Shown here: in pieces, positions 1-8,116 of the stretch
How the letters are laid out: every line of letters begins with the position of its first letter
How positions within the stretch are numbered: the stretch's first letter is position 1
From: Erwinia sp. S63
GTDB lineage: Bacteria > Pseudomonadota > Gammaproteobacteria > Enterobacterales > Enterobacteriaceae
Assembly (NCBI RefSeq): GCF_016625195.1
Contig: NZ_JACVUP010000024.1
Location: 1 to 64,000 of the forward strand
Reading direction: 5' to 3'
DNA length: 64,000 nt
Notes under the pieces: generated by a model
What the model was told of the DNA's origin: nothing
The model's input: the letters and a program-made list of their open reading frames with translations, nothing else
The model's database searches: none
Made by a program: the position numbers and the translations under genes

Positions 1-227
1 AACCGACATTACTAACTGAAGGTTGTATCTAATACTGGGGGCAGGTCAAAATGCACAATGAAGTCTGCCGATAACTTACTTGCGTTGTCTCTCATAACTA
101 CCAGACAAACCCCAAGGTAAAGCGAGTGGATTGAGAAAGCATCTATCATCATCAAATGCTAAACGTAAGTAACTTTATGACACTTCAAGTGACAGCTCAA
201 AATACAATGATGGTTGAAGACGACTGT

Positions 228-710
228 ATGAAATCTCAAAACCTTTACGTTGATCATCTTGCCTGGTGTGCTCTAGTAGCTCTAAATATGGCCTGCAAAG
301 ATGGAATCGTCAGCTCTCCTGCTCAGGAAAACATGTTCTTATGCCGTTGGCTTGCTACAGCTGAGAAAAAGCGGCTATTCCGGCGAGAGCTATCTACAGA
401 TGCCCAGTGGCTTTTAAAAGAAGGCCGTGAGAAAGGTCTCAGGGCGGATCTTCGGGGCAAGTTTGATTACCTCTGGCGTGCAAGTCGAGGCGATCTTTTA
501 GAGCAGAATGACCTCTTCCGACTCCAACACATAATGCATGCTTTAAAGCTAACTGGCATAAAATATGGTGTTTTGAATGATAGAGAGTGGGAGGGGAAGC
601 ATGCAGTCAAGCTCAGTGAAAAGGTACCGGGAATCTTTATACGCAAAGCAGACCTTGACTCTGAGTTTGATGCCGAAGGTAATCAAAAAAAGCCATTTCT
701 ATTCGTATAA
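228..710 (+). CDS. DUF2913-family protein, frame lost at an A-run
   Basis: Unknown function. The N-terminal half (LAWCALVALNMA, QENMFLCRWLATAEKK, WLLKEGR) resembles the enterobacterial DUF2913 family as I remember it. The frame is open from 156, but the ATG at 228 puts the conserved LAWCALVAL block near the N-terminus as is usual; no strong Shine-Dalgarno decides. The frame stops at 710 just after a run of seven A (684-690). The -1 frame from that point stays open to the TAA at 821-823 and adds about 44 plausible residues (AISIRITANFSAVDDLLIRA...), so the full protein probably ends at 823. The run reads A AAA AAG in the zero frame, the classic -1 slippery heptamer, so recoding, an indel or a sequencing error are all possible. 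AT-rich, at the edge of an apparent foreign segment. Confidence 0.6.
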   Translation: MKSQNLYVDHLAWCALVALNMACKDGIVSSPAQENMFLCRWLATAEKKRLFRRELSTDAQWLLKEGREKGLRADLRGKFDYLWRASRGDLLEQNDLFRLQHIMHALKLTGIKYGVLNDREWEGKHAVKLSEKVPGIFIRKADLDSEFDAEGNQKKPFLFV

Positions 711-937
711 CTGCAAATTTTTCAGCAGTTGACGATTTGTTAATTCGTGCCAGATGGCAACGAGTACTCACAGGCTCTTCACCAATTGAACACCAGCTTA
801 AAGTGCCAATTGTTTCGAAATAAACGTGAGTGGTAAAATTAACTATTTACTCAAAATAACACGAATTTAATAAATCCACCCCAAAGTAAAGACATACAGA
901 ATATTTATTTTTATAACGCAAAAAAGGATTTTAAATT

Positions 938-2359
938 ATGATGAATGCATTACCTTCTAATTTAAATGTTTTAGTTCATACAATCGAAAAAACAATAAAC
1001 GATTGGCCAGTAAAGATCTCATTAGAGCATGCAATCAAGTGGGTTTTACAATTCGAAGTTGAACATTATGCTTTAGCAGTGAGGATTTTAGAGAATTTAG
1101 ACATTCTTGACTCATCTAGCATTAGATCTTCATTGGAGGTTGCTCAAACCAAGCTCATTCGTAAGATTTCTGAGAAAGGTTCCCCAATGAAAGGAAACAA
1201 CACCTTATTTGCAGCGATAGGTAATACTGCCAAAAGTGGTGCATTAATTGCCTATCATTACAGGGCAACAACTGGGATATCTGAAGATGACTTTGTGTCT
1301 AGTGATGAAGAAGAACAACTTGATCTCTCAAAAATAGACAATATTGTTTTAGTGGATGATGTAATTGGATCAGGTAAGACTATAGCAAAAGAAGTTAAAC
1401 GCGTAGCTGAAGAAGTTTATTCATTATCAAAAACCAGGAACATATTCGTATTGACAGTGGCTGGTTACGATGATGGCATTAAGCATATTACGAAAGAAAC
1501 TGGGGCAACTGTTGTAACAGCATTGGAATATAATACAAGAGATACTGTTGCAAATCTTGATGCGGCTTTTTATAAGGGAATGCCGGTTGCAGAGAGGAAT
1601 GCGGCTTTAGAAACCATAAAAAAATATTGTCGTTTAATATCCTCATCAAACTTAGGTTATTCAGAACTTGGTGGTTTATTAATATTTGATCATAATACTC
1701 CTAATACGACCCTTCCAATTATTTGGAGTAACAGTAAAGGCTGGCTTCCATTATTTCCCAGAACAAAGAAAATGCCGGGAGTTGCAAAGTTACTTAAAAG
1801 TGCAGAGGAAGAGAGAAGAGTAACAAGCCCTTCAAATCAGTTGACTTTGTTTGTCGAAGGTAAACTAGATGAGATATTCATTGACTGCTTCCTGAAAACG
1901 AAGAATTTATTACAGGAATTACAAGTTCCTGATATTAAGGCAATCGCTTTAGGTGGACTTAATCAATCTGAAAGATTGCTTGAGCTAATCACTGAGAGCA
2001 AAAAACAGGCAATTTTCATCGTCGACAATGATCTTTATTCTCAGCGAGCATTAGAACGCATTGATTATATAAAAGAATCACACGTTCTTAAGCTGAACCC
2101 TACATTCGCAGCTATGCTGGATATTGACAAAATTTACGAGAACAAAGAAAGATTTCCTAAATTACCAGAAAAAATTCCTAATATTGATGATGAAAAATGG
2201 TGGAGTGAGTTTGAACACGCCATTTTAAAAAGAGGACCAATATCAACAAACTATAACAGGATAGATCAAATCATTGAAGAATTTCTTGATCAAGAAAATT
2301 ACAGAGTTTTTTGTGAAAATCTGAAATTAAAAATACAAGAAATGTTGAATTTTAAATAA
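938..2359 (+). CDS. Phosphoribosyltransferase-like protein with C-terminal TOPRIM-like domain (candidate conflict/defence protein)
   Basis: 473 aa, cytosolic. Residues 136-149 (IVLVDDVIGSGKTI) are a clear PRPP-binding loop of type I phosphoribosyltransferases. Residues 250-263 (FDHNTPNTTLPIIW) match the second conserved block of the conflict-associated PRTase group (PRTase-CE, as I recall it). Residues 303-375 (LTLFVEGKLDE ... AIFIVDNDLYS) look like a TOPRIM fold: E307-G, then D363-N-D365 after a hydrophobic strand. No housekeeping nucleotide-salvage enzyme has this architecture. It lies 17 bp before a DUF3800 gene on the same strand, so the two are probably one transcript. Strongly AT-rich compared with the metabolic genes beyond 5 kb. 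Substrate unknown; a role in nucleotide- or nucleic-acid-targeting immunity is inference. Confidence 0.7.
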   Translation: MMNALPSNLNVLVHTIEKTINDWPVKISLEHAIKWVLQFEVEHYALAVRILENLDILDSSSIRSSLEVAQTKLIRKISEKGSPMKGNNTLFAAIGNTAKSGALIAYHYRATTGISEDDFVSSDEEEQLDLSKIDNIVLVDDVIGSGKTIAKEVKRVAEEVYSLSKTRNIFVLTVAGYDDGIKHITKETGATVVTALEYNTRDTVANLDAAFYKGMPVAERNAALETIKKYCRLISSSNLGYSELGGLLIFDHNTPNTTLPIIWSNSKGWLPLFPRTKKMPGVAKLLKSAEEERRVTSPSNQLTLFVEGKLDEIFIDCFLKTKNLLQELQVPDIKAIALGGLNQSERLLELITESKKQAIFIVDNDLYSQRALERIDYIKESHVLKLNPTFAAMLDIDKIYENKERFPKLPEKIPNIDDEKWWSEFEHAILKRGPISTNYNRIDQIIEEFLDQENYRVFCENLKLKIQEMLNFK

Positions 2360-2376
2360 TAAAAATAGGTTATTTT

Positions 2377-3531
2377 ATGAAAATCTACGTAGATGAAGCA
2401 GGGTTATTTAATCCTCACACGGTATTGGACAATATTGACAAAGCATGGGGAACTGTCGGGGCAGTAACTATTCCGCACAAAAGCGAAAAGAAAGTTATTT
2501 CAGCATTAAACGATTTAAAAACTAAAATGAATATCCCCTTGAATGAAGAGATTAAAAAAAATAGGCCTGATCCTAGCACTAATGATTTCTCCAATTTTGT
2601 AGATGAACTTAGAGATGCTAATTGTAGCTTACATGCCATGACAGTAAACCGTGCATCACTAAACAATGAAAGCTCAAGCGCTCACAAAGAAGACCAAATA
2701 AAAGCAAGAAAAAATTATTATGATAAAATCAAAAGTAACCTAAGCCCAGAACAACAAAATGAATATTTATCAGAGCTTGAGGATATCAATGTTCTAATTA
2801 ACACAACAGGACTCCAGGAATATAATCAAATAGTAATTCAGTCTAAATTAATATCTTTCATGCTAGATAAAACCATGACATTTTATGGCCGTGTAAGTCC
2901 ACGCGAACTAACTAGATTTGAATGGATATTTGATAGAAAGAACGAATCCCCTAAAAAGTTTGAGCTATTATATTCCAAATTCATGCCAGCAACTGTGCAG
3001 GTTGATTTCATAAGAGAGACAAGAGGGGTGGCAATTAATAAAGAAGATATAGTATATTTTACAAGAAATTATGGGAATAAAAAAGCTCCGTATGGAATGG
3101 GTGAAGATGAAATTGAATTTCGAAAAAACATTTACTCAGTAGATCACTCATCGATTGCAGAAAATGTAGTCTCATTTGATTTCAAAAAATTACTTAATGA
3201 TAAACTTAGTTTTTCCAACTCGAAAGAGCATGCCGGATTACAAGTAGCTGACTTGCTTATTTCGGCAGTAAACAGGTATCTAAAGGGAAATGTTGATGAT
3301 GTTAATAAAAGTGCAGAAATATTAGGTTCATTATTCCTTAACTCACCAAGAGATGATGTCCCTTCAATACCACATATCAATTTTTACAATGAAGATATTG
3401 CGAAACCAGAGATTGATTTCAACACACTAAGATTAATCAATGCTAAAACAAGGATTTTATACAACCCCATTTACAGAAGAAACTTCACAAAGAATATCCA
3501 AGATTTGATTGAACGACAAAACGGCATTTGA
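2377..3531 (+). CDS. DUF3800-domain protein, partner of the PRTase/TOPRIM gene
   Basis: 384 aa, no signal or membrane segment. The N-terminus KIYVDEAG (D6, E7), an internal WIFDRKN (D186) and EHAGLQVADLLISAVNRY (H285, Q289, D292) are the three hallmark blocks of DUF3800, a family thought to have an RNase H-like fold with acidic active-site residues. Biochemical function is not established. The ATG lies 17 bp after the upstream stop with only a weak AGG-type ribosome site, suggesting translational linkage. Both genes share low GC. DUF3800 genes are often found in accessory islands, so I read this pair as a two-component accessory module, with DUF3800 as possible nuclease effector (inference). 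Confidence 0.75.
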   Translation: MKIYVDEAGLFNPHTVLDNIDKAWGTVGAVTIPHKSEKKVISALNDLKTKMNIPLNEEIKKNRPDPSTNDFSNFVDELRDANCSLHAMTVNRASLNNESSSAHKEDQIKARKNYYDKIKSNLSPEQQNEYLSELEDINVLINTTGLQEYNQIVIQSKLISFMLDKTMTFYGRVSPRELTRFEWIFDRKNESPKKFELLYSKFMPATVQVDFIRETRGVAINKEDIVYFTRNYGNKKAPYGMGEDEIEFRKNIYSVDHSSIAENVVSFDFKKLLNDKLSFSNSKEHAGLQVADLLISAVNRYLKGNVDDVNKSAEILGSLFLNSPRDDVPSIPHINFYNEDIAKPEIDFNTLRLINAKTRILYNPIYRRNFTKNIQDLIERQNGI

Positions 3532-3930
3532 TTGATAAAACCAGTGCTATAAACCAAATCAATAACAAATTCATAAGTCCACTGTTCAAGGCATTTATCA
3601 GTATTTGAAAGTACATTATTTAAAATTTGAGATAAGAAGGCAATGTTCATGCCATGGACTTAACATTGCCGGATCCTTTTAAATCATCGATAGAATTCGA
3701 TTTATGGAATTAATTAAATACGCATCTCATCTTTCATAGAAAGAGTATATACAACATTCTGGGAAAACTAGTGACTTCGGCACGCCGTGCCTGATTCTCA
3801 GGCATGGAGAAGGTAATAATAATGTGAATAAACCTTATCGTATAGTACGCCTTAGATATGGTCTTAGTAAGCTTTCAGATATCTTATTCAACATAATAAA
3901 CCTTTTGCGAATTCATGTAACATACTGATT
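3532..3930. other. AT-rich intergenic stretch
   Basis: No credible ORF. It contains only the overlapping palindromes listed at 3779-3804. It separates the DUF3800 gene from a convergent membrane-protein gene. Confidence 0.5.
3779..3804. repeat. Two overlapping inverted repeats
   Basis: GGCACG-C-CGTGCC (3779-3791) overlaps TGCCTGA-TTC-TCAGGCA (3788-3804). The hairpins exclude each other. Neither is followed by a T-run on either strand, so a simple terminator is not obvious. They lie between convergent genes about 1.1 kb from a tyrosine recombinase, so a recombination or protein-binding site is possible but unproven. Confidence 0.4.
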
Positions 3931-4602
3931 TTAATCACTTTGCATTGAAGCTGTATCATCCGCGTGATCTTTTTCATTAAGATATTTCTTGTACTTTTTC
4001 TGGAAACGGAACGCCGGTATTGAATAACACACTGTAGACTTCAATAAAAACAGAAGAATAATGGCAAAGCCTAAAAGAGCAACACACGTAACTGCCATAA
4101 ATATAACAACCCATAATGGTCCTGATTTTATGTTCTGGAGGATAATATTGACATAATCATTTATTGACCAAACCACAAAAGCTAGAGCCAGGGTACTAAA
4201 TAAAATCAAAGTAATTACAGACAATACCGCGAATCGATGCCTCTTCGCACTTCCGTTATCTTCACATTTAAACAAGCCCGCCATTTGCAAAAAACAACTG
4301 AGGTCTGAATTAGCAAGAGATATATTTTTGTCTTCGATATAATTGAATAGTTTTTGCATGAATGAATAGCTGTAACGGACATTATAGCTTTCAAGTTCGT
4401 TTTTCATCTCAATCTGATCATCATAGTTAATGGTGGTATTTCGTCCACGGATCAACTGTATGAAATTCCGCCTCTTCTTATAGCTTAATTTAGCGAATGT
4501 CTGTTCAGATGAAAAAACTTTCATGCCTGAGGAGAGTTTGTTTAAAGCCAGCAAAATTAAAGTTGGAATCACTGCTTTCAGAATGTCATACGTAAGGTTC
4601 AT
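3931..4602 (-). CDS. Membrane protein of unknown function
   Basis: 223 aa. A short N-terminal hydrophobic stretch (about residues 6-20) is followed by a soluble charged region, then two strong hydrophobic segments at about 124-148 (FAVLSVITLILFSTLALAFV) and 162-188 (LWVVIFMAVTCVALLGFAIIL), and a basic then acidic C-terminal tail. I do not recognise the family. It belongs by composition to the AT-rich block and is divergent from the recombinase gene. Defence modules often include small membrane proteins, but nothing in the sequence ties it to the PRTase/DUF3800 pair. Confidence 0.6.
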   Translation of the reverse strand: MNLTYDILKAVIPTLILLALNKLSSGMKVFSSEQTFAKLSYKKRRNFIQLIRGRNTTINYDDQIEMKNELESYNVRYSYSFMQKLFNYIEDKNISLANSDLSCFLQMAGLFKCEDNGSAKRHRFAVLSVITLILFSTLALAFVVWSINDYVNIILQNIKSGPLWVVIFMAVTCVALLGFAIILLFLLKSTVCYSIPAFRFQKKYKKYLNEKDHADDTASMQSD

Positions 4603-4886
4603 TCCCTTTCCCCTAAATAGCGCGGTTACCCTAATGATTTTTGTGCTGCGATTTGTCCATGGATTGCATAGTGTTCTGTGAGAACCAGCGCAACCTGCTT
4701 GATGAATCGCCTCAGCCCCACCTTAACTCTTTACGCTCTTCATTCAAGGAAAGAGTGCAGAAAAATAGCTACTTATTAAAATATGTATTTGAAAAAGTAG
4801 CTTTACCGGAAGCACATGTGCAGGGGATAATCCTGTCAGATTTCAACTGTCGCGAAGGCTGCAGCCTTTTCAACCCAGAGGTATAC

Positions 4887-5876
4887 ATGACCGACTCTGC
4901 CAACGATGGCGCTCTTTCACGCGATCTCGCGCTGTCGACAGACGAAGTCCTTGATGCATCCGCTCTGGCTGCCATTAGCAGCAGTCCGTCGCTGAACCCG
5001 GCTCAGTCATACCTCATTGGTCTCTCCTCCGCCACCAGCCGGCAGACCATGAAGTCCTTTCTTAATATCGTGGCGGGCATGCTTGGCTTCAGCTCCCTGC
5101 AGACATGCGCATGGGGAAGTCTCCGCCGTCATCATATTCGTGGCCTGCTGGAAATGCTTCAGGTCAGCGGTCGGGCGCCGGCCACCATCAACACCTATCT
5201 TTCAGCACTGAAGGGTACCGCCCGCGAGGCGTGGATGATGAAGCTGACAGACACAGAGAGTTATCAGCAGATTCAGGCAATACGAGCAGTAAGGGGAAGC
5301 CGGCTTGCCCGCGGACGTGCACTGGCAGCTCAAGAAATTCAGGCGCTGTTCCGCTGTTGCGAACAGGACTCCGCCTGCAAAGGCCCGCGTGACGCGGCCA
5401 TGCTGGCGGTGATGCTCGGCTGCGGCCTGCGACGTTCAGAAGTGATTGGCCTGGACTACGCCAGCATTCTTCCCAAGGAGCAGGCGCTGATGATACGCGG
5501 TAAGGGAAACAAAGAGCGGCTGGCCTTTATGCCGGAAGCTGTCTGGCAGCGCATCCTCACCTGGACGGAGACGGTGCGCGGCGAACGGGATGGGCCGCTG
5601 TTTTCCCGCATACGCGCAGGTGACAGCGTCACTTATGAGCGCATGACTCCACAGGCGGTATACCACATTCTCTATGAGCGGCGTACTCAAAGTGGGATTG
5701 ATGCGTGCGCGCCGCACGATTTACGCCGCACATTCGCTTCAATGATGCTGGAAAACGGCGAAGACCTGATTACAGTCCGTGATGCTATGGGCCACGCCAG
5801 CGTTACCACGACGCAAAAATATGACCGCCGTGGTGATGAACGCTTACGCAAGGCAGCTTGTAAATTGACCTTTTAA
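4887..5876 (+). CDS. Tyrosine recombinase/integrase
   Basis: Site-specific DNA recombinase of the phage-integrase family, about 329 aa. An N-terminal SAM-like core-binding domain (about 35-125) precedes the catalytic domain with R182 (GLRRSEV), K205/K207, H277-x-x-R280 (PHDLRR), H303 (MGHAS) and the nucleophile Y312 (QKYDRRG). The frame is open from 4641, but the ATG at 4887 has a GAGG ribosome site and starts the part that resembles known integrases. GC content rises sharply from about 4890, unlike the AT-rich DNA before it. Similar proteins are common on large enterobacterial plasmids, where they may resolve multimers; alternatively it mobilised the 0-4.6 kb segment. No partner att site was identified. 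Confidence 0.85.
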   Translation: MTDSANDGALSRDLALSTDEVLDASALAAISSSPSLNPAQSYLIGLSSATSRQTMKSFLNIVAGMLGFSSLQTCAWGSLRRHHIRGLLEMLQVSGRAPATINTYLSALKGTAREAWMMKLTDTESYQQIQAIRAVRGSRLARGRALAAQEIQALFRCCEQDSACKGPRDAAMLAVMLGCGLRRSEVIGLDYASILPKEQALMIRGKGNKERLAFMPEAVWQRILTWTETVRGERDGPLFSRIRAGDSVTYERMTPQAVYHILYERRTQSGIDACAPHDLRRTFASMMLENGEDLITVRDAMGHASVTTTQKYDRRGDERLRKAACKLTF

Positions 5877-6141
5877 AAATGCCTTGATAGAGAGTTTTAG
5901 CGAATACTTAAAAGCCACTACAGATAAGCCAGCCTCACAAGAGTTAACATAATCATAACTACCACATTGTTATAACCTCATAATTTATGAAGATTTAATG
6001 TCACTTTCCACAGTGGTGAACTTAACTCGTAGACCCTTTTATTGAGTCCAGAATCAACCATTAAACATCGCACGTGTCTCATCAGCTTAACGGCAAAGCC
6101 TATACTGTGATTTAACCCCATTAACTCACGAAGGAGTAGGT

Positions 6142-7497
6142 ATGCCCTGTAAACTTCGCGCTGTACTGTTTACTGCCAGTTGTTTCTCTGCTTCGATTAG
6201 TGCCTTCCCTGACAACACTTTACTTATCCGGCAGGGTTATCTGTTACCTATGACAGCCAACGGAGAGGACCAGCCTTCTGCCGACATACTGGTTCGAAAT
6301 AACCAGATAGTGAAGATTGGCAAAAATCTTGTGGCACCCGATGCAAAGATAATAGACGCCCGCGGAAAGTATGTAATGCCGGGGTTTGTTGATGCACATA
6401 ATCATTTATGGGTTACCACCATGCGCGGGCAGTTCCGAAACAAGCAGGGAAAATTTTTTCCTGTTAGCAACAAGTTAGCAAAGGAGATGCAGCCGGATGA
6501 CATCTGGCAGGCAATGTATTCAGGTTCGCTTGAACTGCTACAGTCAGGAGTCACTACTACTGGCGACTACTTTGATAACATTCGTGGCCCTGCCTGGGGT
6601 GATGCTGGATTTAGAGCTCTGGAAAAGAGCGGCATTCGCGCCATTATGTATTATGGTGGTCCTGATAAAACCACAAAAAACATGATTGATTTGAAGCACC
6701 TGGCTGAACTGAAAAAGCAGGCAACAGATCGGGTCCAACTCGGGCTGGGCTGGCGAATACCCCGGGACTTATCCAGCCAACAGAACTGGGCAATGCGGGA
6801 TGAAGAATACAGGTTCGCCGTTCAGCACAAACTTCCGATTCAGGTGCATGTCAGCGGCGATGCTCGCGCAATGTTTGATGCACTGATAGACCGGCAATAC
6901 TTATCGCCATCGCTGACAGTTATTCACGCAAGCAATGCGCTCCCCCAGCAGTTAAACGCTTTGCAGGGAGCTGGCGGTGGGCTGGTGTTAACTCCAGTCA
7001 GCGAACAACGCGTCGGCTATGGGTTGACGCTGCTTAATCAATTTAAGGGTGTTAAAAGGCAGGGGCTGGGCATAGATGGGAATGCTTTGTCTGGCGGAGC
7101 TAATATGTTCGAAACGCTTCGCACTGCAGCGCTGACTGAAAGCGGTAATGCTAAAGATGAAGCACTTCCAGACCCGCGCGAGCTTCTGACGCTGGCAACG
7201 CGTCGCTCTGCAGAATCGATTGGACTGGGTGCATTAACCGGAACCCTTGAAGAGGGTAAGCGGGCAGACATTCAGATCATCAATCCAAATACTCTGAATA
7301 TGGCCGGCTTTGGCGGAGGGGATCCGGCAGCGCTCATCGTCTACTCGGCTCAGCCGGAAAATGTTGAGACAGTTATTGTCGATGGTCGTATTATCAAAGC
7401 AGATGGAAAACTGCAGGGCATAAATGTGGAAGAGCATCTGAGAGCCACTAATGCATCAGCTAAGAGACTTCTGGAGCAAAGTGAAATGACACAGTAG
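6142..7497 (+). CDS. Exported metal-dependent amidohydrolase (imidazolonepropionase/ATZ-TRZ-like)
   Basis: 451 aa with an N-terminal signal-like sequence (residues 1-22, MPCKLRAVLFTASCFSASIS), so probably periplasmic. The TIM-barrel amidohydrolase core is shown by PGFVDAHNH (H86-x-H88, metal ligands), later histidines in QVHVSG and VIHASN, a catalytic-type Asp in GIDGNA, and the C-terminal beta-sandwich block GTLEEGKRADIQIINP. It hydrolyses a C-N bond of an unknown small molecule. AAGGAG lies a few bases before the ATG. It stands alone on the + strand, with about 265 bp upstream and a long gap downstream. Substrate cannot be inferred. Confidence 0.8.
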   Translation: MPCKLRAVLFTASCFSASISAFPDNTLLIRQGYLLPMTANGEDQPSADILVRNNQIVKIGKNLVAPDAKIIDARGKYVMPGFVDAHNHLWVTTMRGQFRNKQGKFFPVSNKLAKEMQPDDIWQAMYSGSLELLQSGVTTTGDYFDNIRGPAWGDAGFRALEKSGIRAIMYYGGPDKTTKNMIDLKHLAELKKQATDRVQLGLGWRIPRDLSSQQNWAMRDEEYRFAVQHKLPIQVHVSGDARAMFDALIDRQYLSPSLTVIHASNALPQQLNALQGAGGGLVLTPVSEQRVGYGLTLLNQFKGVKRQGLGIDGNALSGGANMFETLRTAALTESGNAKDEALPDPRELLTLATRRSAESIGLGALTGTLEEGKRADIQIINPNTLNMAGFGGGDPAALIVYSAQPENVETVIVDGRIIKADGKLQGINVEEHLRATNASAKRLLEQSEMTQ

Positions 7498-8116
7498 CAA
7501 GGCCAGCAAATGTCCCTTAGGAGATGAAATATTGAAAAATCTCAGGGGCATTTTTCCTATTGAAAGCTTTGGCGAAAGGTTGCTGGCCCTTGCATGTCGT
7601 CCCTCCGGAATCGATATTCATCTGATATCCAGATATGGTCACAATAATGATGATTTTAGAGTGATGCATTCTCTAACTCGGAACCAATCCTATACCTTTA
7701 CTGCCCGGATTTTAATAGGCAGGTAGTGGTGAGTCTCAACCACAGTTGCCTAGATTGTATATCCCTTTTGGAAGTGCCCAGTTCTCTCCTTTACCCCCCG
7801 GATCATACTTAAGGTACAGGTCTGGCTCATCTTTGAGTCATTTTGAATCATTTCACCTAGAGCCCCGATTTTTACACATCAGCACGAACTTCAAATCCGC
7901 ATAACCTTGTACATTTTAGATTAATCGGTTCATCACAAGGACTTTTTGAAATAAAAGTTCGATTTGGGTCTCATTTTTGATCTTCTTTAATTGTCTTCGA
8001 TCTTTAGAATGATCTAATTTGTCTCTATTATGATTCTCTATGCATCAAAGATAGACATATTGCCGCATGAAGCGGTGTTTCATAATAATAATGGCAGGTA
8101 AGTGGAAGAAGACGAT
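7498..8116. other. Intergenic region before the PQQ dehydrogenase
   Basis: About 600 bp without a convincing gene. A 64-codon frame at 7532 begins with TTG and resembles nothing I know. The AT-rich part from about 7900 probably carries the promoter of the dehydrogenase gene. Confidence 0.4.

Noticed and set aside
4641..4886. N-terminal extension of the integrase
   Set aside because: Composition and sequence do not resemble integrases; the ATG at 4887 has a GAGG site and begins the conserved part.
5966..5985. TTGTTATAACCTCATA upstream of the amidohydrolase as a Zur box
   Set aside because: Only the left half-site matches; the right half (CTCATA) breaks the palindrome, and the gene is far from the zinc region.
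7532..7726. 64-codon frame after the amidohydrolase gene
   Set aside because: TTG start, no recognisable domain; the nearby AGGAG serves an ATG at 7524 that stops after three codons. No support as a gene.
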